DNA of 64,000 nucleotides. Source: an uncultured Collinsella sp. GTDB lineage: Bacteria > Actinomycetota > Coriobacteriia > Coriobacteriales > Coriobacteriaceae. Positions 42,793 to 50,143 of the stretch are shown here, piece after piece. Numbering within the stretch: the stretch's first letter is position 1; every line of letters begins with the position of its first letter. Below the pieces are notes generated by a model, which ran no database searches, was not told the DNA's origin, and saw only the letters and a program-made list of their open reading frames with translations. The position numbers and the translations under genes were made by a program. The stretch lies in the NCBI GenBank assembly GCA_959019775.1, contig CAUEPS010000001.1, forward strand, positions 186,001 through 250,000, given 5' to 3'.

Positions 42793-43893
42793 CTACTTAA
42801 GCGCGCCGGTCACCGTACCGCCACCCAGGACGATGTCGCCGCGATAGACGACGACGGCTTGGCCGGGGGCGATGGCTCGCTGCGGCTCGTCAAAGGTCAG
42901 CAGCATTTGCCCGTCTTCGTCACGCGTAAGGGTCGCTGCCTGGTCTTTCTGACGGTAGCGGTACTTGGCACCTACGCGAATGCCGCCGGCGTCGAGCTCC
43001 GCCTCCATGCGTGCGTCCGGCGCGCTCCAGATCCACTCATCGGCCGTGAGGGCAGCGGCGGTCAGGTCCTCGGCCTCGCCCAAATGCACGGTGTTGTTGG
43101 CGGCGTCGACGCCCGTCACATACACGGGATGCGCCATCGCGACGCCCAGGCCCTTGCGCTGGCCGATGGTGTAGCGCAGCGCGCCGTTGTGGCGCCCGAC
43201 CACGCTGCCGTCGCGCCACACAATGTCGCCCGGTGCAGCGGGATGTCCGCAGCGGCGCTCGATATAGCCCGCGTAGTCACCGTCTGGAATAAAGCAGATG
43301 TCCTCGCTTTCGGCCTTCTGGGCGTTGGTGAAGCCCTGCTCGGCGGCTATGCGGCGCACGTCGCGCTCTTTGTCTAGGCCTGCCAGCGGAAAGATCGTGT
43401 GTGCCAGGCGCTCCTGCGTAAGCGAATACAAAAAGTAGCTTTGGTCCTTTTTGGGATCTTCGCCGCGATGGAGCTGCCAGGTGCCGTCTGCCGCCTGGCT
43501 TGTTTTGGCGTAATGTCCCGTTGCGATGTAGTCGCAGCCCATGTCCAGCGCCGCATCGAGCAGCGCGCCAAACTTAATGTGGCGGTTGCAGATAATGCAC
43601 GGATTGGGCGTCAGCCCCTCCCGGTAGGCGCTCACAAAGCGCTCGATAACACTGCGGTCGAAGGTCTGCTGCAGGTCGAGCACATGATGGGGTATCCCCA
43701 GACGCTCGGCGACCGCCTTCGCGTCGGCGATGTCGCGGCCGACCTTACTCATGCCCGTGGCGGGGTCGGGTGCGGGGCAGGTGAGGCGCATGGTGGCACC
43801 GACGCATTCGTAGCCCTGGCTTTTGAGCAGGTACGCGGTCACGCTGGAATCGACGCCGCCGCTCATGGCGACGAGCACGCGCTTGTTGTGCAT
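42793..43893 (-). CDS. mnmA: tRNA-specific 2-thiouridylase MnmA
   Basis: 366 residues. Adds sulfur to U34 of Glu, Gln and Lys tRNAs. PP-loop SGGVDSS at residues 11-17, the catalytic cysteine in NPCIICNRHIKFG, ATGHYA, AESEDICFIPDG with the second cysteine, and GQRKGLGVA are all present. It lies downstream of cysK on the same strand, separated by a terminator; cysteine provides the sulfur through a desulfurase elsewhere. Converges with the HipA-like gene, eight bases apart. Confidence 0.96.
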   Translation of the reverse strand: MHNKRVLVAMSGGVDSSVTAYLLKSQGYECVGATMRLTCPAPDPATGMSKVGRDIADAKAVAERLGIPHHVLDLQQTFDRSVIERFVSAYREGLTPNPCIICNRHIKFGALLDAALDMGCDYIATGHYAKTSQAADGTWQLHRGEDPKKDQSYFLYSLTQERLAHTIFPLAGLDKERDVRRIAAEQGFTNAQKAESEDICFIPDGDYAGYIERRCGHPAAPGDIVWRDGSVVGRHNGALRYTIGQRKGLGVAMAHPVYVTGVDAANNTVHLGEAEDLTAAALTADEWIWSAPDARMEAELDAGGIRVGAKYRYRQKDQAATLTRDEDGQMLLTFDEPQRAIAPGQAVVVYRGDIVLGGGTVTGALK

Positions 43894-43920
43894 GGGGAGG
43901 TTCTCCTTGGTGGCATGTGG

Positions 43921-43961
43921 CCAAAAAAGAAAAGCGGCGCGGGAGGCTGGTTCCGCGCCGC
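43921..43961 (-). terminator. Terminator downstream of cysK
   Basis: On the minus strand GCGGCGCGG pairs with CCGCGCCGC and is followed by TTTTCTTTTTTGG. It isolates cysK from mnmA. Confidence 0.88.
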
Positions 43962-44074
43962 AGACATTGTAGCAAGTTCGGGCGTCGTGTGGGACACCCT
44001 AACGAGATGGGCTCAGGCGGCCAGAAGAGAGGGTAGACCGGCGTGCCTTGGGCCTATCGACAAGTGACGGGCCC

Positions 44075-45013
44075 TTAGTCCTGGAAGAGCGCCGTGGACA
44101 GGTAGCGCTCGCCGGTGTCGGCAAGCAGGGCCACGATGGTCTTGCCCTCGTTCTCGGGGCGCTTGGCCAGTTGCAGTGCGGCCCACACGGCGGCACCGGA
44201 CGAAATGCCCACGAGCACGCCCTCCTTGTGGCCCACGGCGCGGCCGGTGGCAAAGGCGTCGTCGTTCTCGACGGGGATGATCTCGTCGTAGACCTGGGTG
44301 TCGAGGACGTCGGGCACAAAGCCGGCACCGATGCCCTGGATCTTGTGCGGGCCGGCCTGGCCCTTAGAGAGCACCGGTGAGGTGGCGGGCTCAACGGCGA
44401 CGACCTGAATCTCGGGGTTCTGCTCCTTGAGGAATTCGCCCACGCCGGTCACGGTACCGCCGGTGCCAACGCCGGCGACGAAAATGTCGACCTGGCCGTC
44501 GGTGTCGTCCCAGATCTCGGGGCCGGTCGTGGCCTTGTGAATGGCCGGGTTGGCGGGGTTCACAAACTGGCCGGCGATGATGCTGTTGGGAGTCTCCTTC
44601 TGCAGCTCCTCGGCCTTGGCGATAGCGCCCTTCATGCCCTTGGAGCCGTCGGTGAGTACGAGCTGCGCACCGTATGCTTGCATCAGCTTGCGGCGCTCGA
44701 CGGACATGGTCTCGGGCATGGTGATGATCACCTTGTAGCCGCGGGCGGCCGCCACCGAGGCGATGCCGACGCCGGTGTTGCCGCTCGTGGGCTCGATGAT
44801 GGTGTAGTCGCCGCCGCGCACGAGCTTGCCGGCCTTCTCGGCCTCGTCAATCATGTTCTTGGCGACGCGGTCTTTAACGGATCCGGCGGGGTTGAAGTAT
44901 TCCAGTTTGACGAGCACGCGAGCCTTGAGGTCCTCGTCGGCCTCAAAGTGGGTGAGCTCCAGAAGCGGGGTGTGGCCGATAAGCTGATCGATGGACGTGT
45001 AAACCTTGCTCAT
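44075..45013 (-). CDS. cysK: Cysteine synthase (O-acetylserine sulfhydrylase)
   Basis: 312 residues. Makes cysteine from O-acetylserine and sulfide with PLP. The PLP lysine is in FNPAGSVKDR, the substrate loop in EPTSGNTGVG, the phosphate loop GVGTGGTVTG, and SSGAAV near the C-terminus. All key residues are present, and the last residues (LSTALFQD) include the hydrophobic end. It is divergent from an Rrf2-family regulator gene, which probably controls it. Start MSKVYTSI has GGAGG upstream. Confidence 0.96.
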   Translation of the reverse strand: MSKVYTSIDQLIGHTPLLELTHFEADEDLKARVLVKLEYFNPAGSVKDRVAKNMIDEAEKAGKLVRGGDYTIIEPTSGNTGVGIASVAAARGYKVIITMPETMSVERRKLMQAYGAQLVLTDGSKGMKGAIAKAEELQKETPNSIIAGQFVNPANPAIHKATTGPEIWDDTDGQVDIFVAGVGTGGTVTGVGEFLKEQNPEIQVVAVEPATSPVLSKGQAGPHKIQGIGAGFVPDVLDTQVYDEIIPVENDDAFATGRAVGHKEGVLVGISSGAAVWAALQLAKRPENEGKTIVALLADTGERYLSTALFQD

Positions 45014-45085
45014 GGTGAACCTCCAAAGTGTTCAAGTTGCTGGTTGCCGTATGGTTTTACGGCGTGTCTAGCAGCAAAACCCATA

Positions 45086-45118
45086 AACCTTATAGGTTGT
45101 TCGTTTAGCTGTTGGCAA
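45086..45118 (-). promoter_or_regulatory. cysK promoter with palindrome over the -10 element
   Basis: On the minus strand TTGCCA (complement of 45113-45118), an 18-base spacer and TATAAG (complement of 45089-45094). The perfect palindrome AACCTTATAGGTT (45086-45098) covers the -10 and is a candidate operator for the divergent Rrf2 regulator. Confidence 0.6.
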
Positions 45119-45202
45119 GCATAGTAGACACTAAAGCCTAGTAATGCAATGGGAAATAGAAGATTATTACGAGTCGATTAACCATCTTGACCGGAACGGG
45201 TA

Positions 45203-45230
45203 TTTTCAAACCCATTTTTTCGGCTAGAAT
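45203..45230 (+). promoter_or_regulatory. Predicted promoter of the Rrf2 regulator gene
   Basis: TTTTCA (45203-45208), a 16-base spacer and TAGAAT (45225-45230), in which GGGT/ACCC forms a small inverted repeat around the -35. Confidence 0.45.
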
Positions 45231-45266
45231 TTCAACGGACTAAAAGACCGAAAGGCAGCAATATAT

Positions 45267-45695
45267 ATGTTGGTTTCTACTAAGGGCAGGTACGCCCTGC
45301 GCGTTATGGTCGATCTGGCCGAGCACCAGGCGGCCGGTCGCATCCCGCTCAAAGAGATCGCGGCGCGACAGGGGATTTCCGAGAAATATCTCGAGAACAT
45401 CTTGGCTACGCTCGTGCGCGCCAACATGCTTTCGGGCATGCGTGGCAAGGGCGGCGGCTATGTGCTCACGCGTCCGCCCGAGCAGTACACGGTGGGCGAG
45501 ATCCTGCGCCTGACCGAGGGTAGTCTGGCGCCGGTCGCCTGCCTGGATGGCGACTGCAAGGGCTGCTCGCGATCTGATGAGTGCCCCACGCTCGACGTGT
45601 GGAAGAACCTGGACAAGCTCATCAACGATTACCTCGACGGCGTGACGCTCGATCAACTTGTCGCTCCCAACCATGGCTACGACTATGTCATCTAA
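45267..45695 (+). CDS. Rrf2-family transcriptional regulator, IscR-like
   Basis: 142 residues. Winged HTH of the Rrf2 family (MLVSTKGRYALRVMVDLA, ISEKYLENILATLVRANML, GKGGGYVLTRPPEQYTV). Four cysteines, C92, C97, C100 and C106, occupy the place of the Fe-S ligands in IscR (C92, C98, C104), so an iron-sulfur cluster is likely and the protein may sense Fe-S or sulfur status. CymR-type cysteine regulators of the family lack these residues. Position opposite cysK suggests it controls sulfur supply for cluster assembly. Confidence 0.9.
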   Translation: MLVSTKGRYALRVMVDLAEHQAAGRIPLKEIAARQGISEKYLENILATLVRANMLSGMRGKGGGYVLTRPPEQYTVGEILRLTEGSLAPVACLDGDCKGCSRSDECPTLDVWKNLDKLINDYLDGVTLDQLVAPNHGYDYVI

Positions 45696-45765
45696 CCCAC
45701 GCCTGCCATGTGGGGACGGGGTGGAAATGGTAGATTTTCTTGCCCTCTGAGACTTGGCAAATAAG

Positions 45766-45797
45766 AAGGCCGCCCATTTTTGCGATGGGCGGCCTTT
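45766..45797. terminator. Terminator between the Rrf2 gene and the convergent holin-like gene
   Basis: AAGGCCGCCCAT pairs with ATGGGCGGCCTT. T-run on the plus strand is short (TTT); the element can act in both directions. Confidence 0.82.
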
Positions 45798-45832
45798 GAT
45801 TTGGTCCGATGCGTTTGCGTGTCGGGGGCGTT

Positions 45833-46198
45833 CTACTCTTCGGCAATACTATCGAGGATGCTGCGCATGATGGACACTAGGATGCTGCCCATAAAGGCCG
45901 AGCCAAAGCCGGCGATGGAGATACCGACGCCCAACAGGTTGACCGACAGGTAGCTGGCGAGCTCCAGCATAAAGCTGTTGAGCACGAGCTGGAAAATGCC
46001 GAGCGTAATGATCGTGAGCGGCAGCGAGATGACCGTGAGGAACGGTTTGACGAACGAATCTACGATGTTGAGGAACAGTCCCACAAAGGCAAAGCAGACC
46101 CAGGCCTCGGCAAAGCCGAAGGGTTGGATACCGGGGACGAGGAACGTGGCGATCGCGATGGCGATCGAGGTGAAGAGCCAGTTAAGCATAAAGCGCAT
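45833..46198 (-). CDS. Phage holin family protein (YvlD-like) membrane protein
   Basis: 121 residues with four hydrophobic segments and short loops, matching the Phage_holin_4_2/YvlD group (NWLFTSIAIAIATFLVPGI, VDSFVKPFLTVISLPLTIITLG). Despite the name these are chromosomal proteins of unknown function, often linked to envelope stress. No phage genes are nearby. The 324 bases between this gene and the YerC gene hold a weak promoter (TTGTCG at 46387, TACACT at 46412) and no other recognisable feature. Confidence 0.88.
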   Translation of the reverse strand: MRFMLNWLFTSIAIAIATFLVPGIQPFGFAEAWVCFAFVGLFLNIVDSFVKPFLTVISLPLTIITLGIFQLVLNSFMLELASYLSVNLLGVGISIAGFGSAFMGSILVSIMRSILDSIAEE

Positions 46199-46522
46199 GG
46201 CGTGAATCCTTTCTTGCGCCGGGGTTGCTGGCGTCGCGTGAAGCGGCTTGCGGCGGCGACTTGGATGGTTGCGCGGGCGCGCCGCGGTGTTTGGGCGCCC
46301 ATTGTCTCAAATATTCGTGGAGCTTACGTGCGCATTCGGTTTCTAAACGGCGTTCGTCCTGAAAAACGTGCCGCTGGCAGAGAGTCTTGTCGCTTTAGTT
46401 TGGTGGTGTGCTACACTGCTACGGGCAAATAGCCCATGCATAGTTTTATTGCATATTACGGGCGAACGATGCCCGATGTCAGTATCAACTTCGATGCCTT
46501 TTGGCGGGTTTGGCGGTGATCG

Positions 46523-46822
46523 ATGAATATCGAGAACATGTTTGACAAGCCTGATGTCAAGCAGCTGGTCCACGCATTTAGCCTTTTGGATGACGAGAAC
46601 GATATCCAGGCGTTTTTAACCGATATCTGCACGCCGCGCGAGATTTGCGATCTTTCTCAGCGCCTGCAGGTCGCGCGCTATCTGGATGAGGGCGAGCCCT
46701 ATGTTGAGGTTCAGGCCCGCACCGGCGCTTCGTCCACCACGGTGAGCCGCGTGTCCAAGGCGCTCAACGGCGAGTACGGTGGCTATCGCAAGATCCTCAT
46801 CAAACTGGAGGATGGCGAGTAG
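46523..46822 (+). CDS. YerC/YecD family TrpR-related protein
   Basis: 99 residues. The helical TrpR-like fold is recognisable: LTDICTPREICDLSQRLQVARYL then GASSTTVSRVSKALN, the DNA-contacting helix-turn-helix. YerC-type proteins lack tryptophan binding and their targets are mostly unknown. ATG 46523 follows GGCGGTG weakly. A terminator follows, and the gene is transcribed toward addB. Confidence 0.9.
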   Translation: MNIENMFDKPDVKQLVHAFSLLDDENDIQAFLTDICTPREICDLSQRLQVARYLDEGEPYVEVQARTGASSTTVSRVSKALNGEYGGYRKILIKLEDGE

Positions 46823-46848
46823 GCCAGCGGCAAAAATAAATTGCGCAG

Positions 46849-46875
46849 AACCGTCCCTTCGGGGGCGGTTTTTTG
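46849..46875 (+). terminator. Terminator after the YerC gene
   Basis: AACCGTCCC, loop with TTCG, GGGGCGGTT, then TTTT. Confidence 0.9.
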
Positions 46876-46957
46876 ATCCCTCGGGGACGGGGGAAACGGA
46901 TCACCGGGTTAGACTGACCCCCTCGTTGATCCGTTTTCCTCCGTCCCCAAGGGATCA
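46874..46957. repeat. Repeat family D, complete 84-bp palindrome
   Basis: Left arm 46874-46903 (begins TGATCCCTCGGGGACGG) and right arm 46927-46957 are near-perfect complements around a 23-base loop. Its first bases overlap the T tail of the YerC terminator. A half copy follows the rubredoxin terminator at 1969-1992, again touching the T tail. Confidence 0.88.
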
Positions 46958-47041
46958 AATCTGTTGGCGTGGGGCAAATCTGTCCGCGTGGGCGGGTAGG
47001 ATGGATGCATTGATTATTGCGAACGGTTTGAGTGGAGGACC

Positions 47042-50000
47042 ATGCCTGTTCGAATCTATACCACCAATACCGGTACGGACTTGAGCGATGCCGAGGCGGC
47101 GTTGCTCGCCGACCTGGTTGCCCGCCACGGGCGTGCTGTATTGCTGGCGCCCTCGTTTGCCGAGCTCGACGTGTGCCGTCACGATGCTGCGGTTGCTGGC
47201 GCCTCGCTGGGCGTTGACTACAAAACCCCAGCGTCGTGGCTCCGCTCGCTGTGGGAGCTTATGGGCGATGGCCGCAGCTTCGTCGACAACATGCAGCGCC
47301 AGATGCTGTTCTCGGACATGATCGCCCGTCGCGACGATGCCGACCTGCAGCCGCTTTCGCGCAGTCAGGGTACGGTGCGCATGCTCGCGCGCATGGCCCG
47401 CGATGTGCTGTCGGGCGTAGCGGGAACGACGGCCGAGCGATGCCGTGCCAACAATTGCCGGCCCGATCCCAAGAGCGACGCCGAGGCTCGCGTGTTCGAG
47501 CTGTTGAGTGCCTATGCGAGCGGCTTGGACCGTCGAGGCATGGTCGAGTCCTGCGAGGCTGCTGACCTTATGGCCGACGCTTTGGCCGACAGCCTACCGG
47601 CGTGCGCCCGCGCGGTATGTGTGCGCGGCGTCACGTCGTTTACGCACGGCCTGCTCGAGTTGCTGTCCGCCGTGGCAAACAACGGGGGAGAGGTCGTTGT
47701 GCTGCTTGCCCGCGAGCAGGCGGCAATGCGCGAGGACCTGGCTGCTGCCTTTGATGCCCGCGGTGTGCTGTTTGAGGCCGCGCCGCTGGGGGAGGGTGCC
47801 GCCGCGCCCCAGACTGCCTTCAAGTCCGCCGCTCAGCCTGCCTTTATAGAGGTTGCCGGCCCTCACGCCCGTGCCCACGCCTATGTGGATGCAATCGATG
47901 AGCTGGTAAAAACGTGTGAGGACGTCGCGGTCGACGGCGGTGCCACGGCGTCCGCGGACGCCGTGCGCGTGCTCGTGGTGTCTGCCCGGGCGCCCCAGCT
48001 GTTCGGTGAACTCGCTGCCCGTTTGGCGGCGCGTCACATTGCTGCTGAGACAATCGAGTTCACGGCGTTTTCCCAATCCATCGCGGGCAGGCAGTTCACG
48101 GCGCTCGCCAATCTGATCGAGCGCATGAAGGCCGCCGACGAGGGCACCGCCTCCAAGACCGAGTGGTGGCCCGCGCCGGAGCTTACCGACTGGATTTACA
48201 GTCCGCTTTCGGGTGCCGACGCCGCCAGCGCGCGCACCTTCGACAAGAACATGCGCCTGTCGCGCGGCAAGACCGCCATGGCCGTCAAAAGCCTGCTGCA
48301 GAGCGTGCAGGGCCAGGTCAGGGGCACGCGCAAGGCCGCCAGCGATGAGAACTGGTTTAAGAACGTGCCGTGCGTGGTCTCGGACGTGTTCCAAGCGCTG
48401 TGGCGCGACAAACCCGTGACGGCGCTCAAGGCAATGCTCGCCGTCGCCGAGGCGTTGCCCGATCGCGCCCTTGGAGGCTTTGACGGTCAGGCTCGTCGCC
48501 AGGCGGAGACCGCCCTACTGCGACATGCCATCGACATCCTTATGAACGACGCCCGCGCGCTCGACGTGTCGCAGGCCGCGACCGTGCCCGTGCTCGACGG
48601 CGTTCGTACCAAGGTGGACAAGCGCAGCGCCGCATACGATTACGAGACCTACGAGGTCGACCGCACGCCGCGCGCCCAGGTGCGCTTTGCGTCGCTTGCC
48701 GATGCGGCAGCCCTGCGCCCCGCCAGCTACGATGCCGTGCTGTTTGCCGACGTCGACCTGGACAGTTATCCGCTCTCACATGAGGAGGGCCCGCTGGCCA
48801 CGCTGACGGCAGAGCTGGGGCGCAGCGGCGTGACGCTTGAGCCCGCGGCCCTGCTGCGTGTGCGCTTTGGCCGCGCGATGCAGGCCGCGCGCGGTCCGGT
48901 TGCGCTTGCCCGCGTGACGCACGATCGCCAGGCACGCGAGTGCTACCCGGCTGCCGTGTGGACCGAGCTGCGGGCGCACGCCGAGGCTGCCGGCGCCGCC
49001 CAGGTGACATGCGTGGGCGAGGGCGGTATCGTCGCCGATTTTGATCCAGCGGCCGGCGAGGGCATCGAGTGCAAGCGCGTCGCGTGCGAGGCTCCTCAGC
49101 ATTTGAGTGAGGCGGCTGTGCCGTACCTGGTCCTGCGCCGCCGCGATGGCGAGGACGAGAACGCGCCGCTCGTGCCGCGCCTGACGTCCGCCTCGCAGAT
49201 TGAGGCGTACTCGACATGCCCGCTGTGCTGGTTCGTGTCGTATCGCGTGAAGCCCCAGTCCATCGACGCGGGCTTTGGCAACATGGAGAAGGGCAACTTT
49301 GTCCACGACGTGCTGGAGCACCTGCATGCCCGCCTGCCCCAGGAGGGCATGGAACGCGTGACGCCCGAGAATCTGCCGCGCGCTCAGGAGCTGCTGCGCG
49401 AGGTCTTTGACGAGACGTTGGCCGAGCACGCCGGCAAGCGAGGCACGGAGGGCCCGCTGGTGCCGCTTTCTGCGGTGGAGGAGCGCCAGGTGGCCGAGAT
49501 TTTGCCGCAGCTGGAGGGCGTGCTTGCCTACGAGTCCGAGGCACTTGCCCCCTTTGCCCCGCGCTACCTGGAGTTCGCCTTCAACGAGCTCAAGGTCGAG
49601 TATGCCGGTTGGCCGCTTGGCGGGCGCATCGACCGCGTGGACGTGGACGCCGAGAATCGTGCCGTGGTGATCGACTACAAGCATCGCACGGGCGTTGAGG
49701 AGTTTAAGCTCGCCGACCCCACGGTGCGCGACGAGGAATCGGGTACGGCGCCCATCGACGATCCGCGCTGGTTGCCGCCCCATACCCAAACGCTCATCTA
49801 CGCGCAGGCCATGCGCCGGGCGCTGGATTTGGACACCCGCGCGGCGCTCTACTTTTCGACCAAGGGCGGCAAGCCGGCGCTGCGAGGCGCCGCGAGTGCC
49901 GAGCTGCTCGAGGAAGAGCGCGGCGACGGTCGCATCCCGGGCCTCAAGAAGGGCTTTCCGGGCGAGGGCGGCAGCATGGACTTCGACGCCCTGCTCGATC

Positions 50001-50140
50001 GTGTGGAGGCCGGCATCGCCGAGCGCCTGCGCGAGCTCGAGGCGGGCAACGTTGCCGCCGTCGACCCGATGTCGGCTCAGGCCGCGCATGCGCGCTGCTC
50101 GTATAACCACGAAGGAACGTTTGTAAGGAGGGACGTGTAG
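47042..50140 (+). CDS. addB: AddB-like exonuclease subunit (PD-(D/E)XK)
   Basis: 1032 residues. Partner of AddA in double-strand-break end processing. The N-terminal two-thirds is a helicase-like scaffold with no Walker A lysine motif (RAVLLAPSFAELDVC where GxxGxGKT would be), as expected of an inactivated motor. The C-terminal nuclease has GGRIDRVDVDAENRAVVIDY then KHRTG, the D and DYK catalytic residues. Cysteines C726 and C729 (STCPLCWF) and C1019 (ARCSYNHE) are where AddB proteins hold a 4Fe-4S cluster, but only three are evident. The ATG is preceded by GTGGAGG. addA begins three bases after the stop. Confidence 0.88.
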   Translation: MPVRIYTTNTGTDLSDAEAALLADLVARHGRAVLLAPSFAELDVCRHDAAVAGASLGVDYKTPASWLRSLWELMGDGRSFVDNMQRQMLFSDMIARRDDADLQPLSRSQGTVRMLARMARDVLSGVAGTTAERCRANNCRPDPKSDAEARVFELLSAYASGLDRRGMVESCEAADLMADALADSLPACARAVCVRGVTSFTHGLLELLSAVANNGGEVVVLLAREQAAMREDLAAAFDARGVLFEAAPLGEGAAAPQTAFKSAAQPAFIEVAGPHARAHAYVDAIDELVKTCEDVAVDGGATASADAVRVLVVSARAPQLFGELAARLAARHIAAETIEFTAFSQSIAGRQFTALANLIERMKAADEGTASKTEWWPAPELTDWIYSPLSGADAASARTFDKNMRLSRGKTAMAVKSLLQSVQGQVRGTRKAASDENWFKNVPCVVSDVFQALWRDKPVTALKAMLAVAEALPDRALGGFDGQARRQAETALLRHAIDILMNDARALDVSQAATVPVLDGVRTKVDKRSAAYDYETYEVDRTPRAQVRFASLADAAALRPASYDAVLFADVDLDSYPLSHEEGPLATLTAELGRSGVTLEPAALLRVRFGRAMQAARGPVALARVTHDRQARECYPAAVWTELRAHAEAAGAAQVTCVGEGGIVADFDPAAGEGIECKRVACEAPQHLSEAAVPYLVLRRRDGEDENAPLVPRLTSASQIEAYSTCPLCWFVSYRVKPQSIDAGFGNMEKGNFVHDVLEHLHARLPQEGMERVTPENLPRAQELLREVFDETLAEHAGKRGTEGPLVPLSAVEERQVAEILPQLEGVLAYESEALAPFAPRYLEFAFNELKVEYAGWPLGGRIDRVDVDAENRAVVIDYKHRTGVEEFKLADPTVRDEESGTAPIDDPRWLPPHTQTLIYAQAMRRALDLDTRAALYFSTKGGKPALRGAASAELLEEERGDGRIPGLKKGFPGEGGSMDFDALLDRVEAGIAERLRELEAGNVAAVDPMSAQAAHARCSYNHEGTFVRRDV

Positions 50141-50143
50141 ACC

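Noticed and set aside
45833..46198. Prophage remnant suggested by the holin-like protein
   Set aside because: This family is chromosomal in many bacteria and no phage structural, lysis or integrase gene is nearby.
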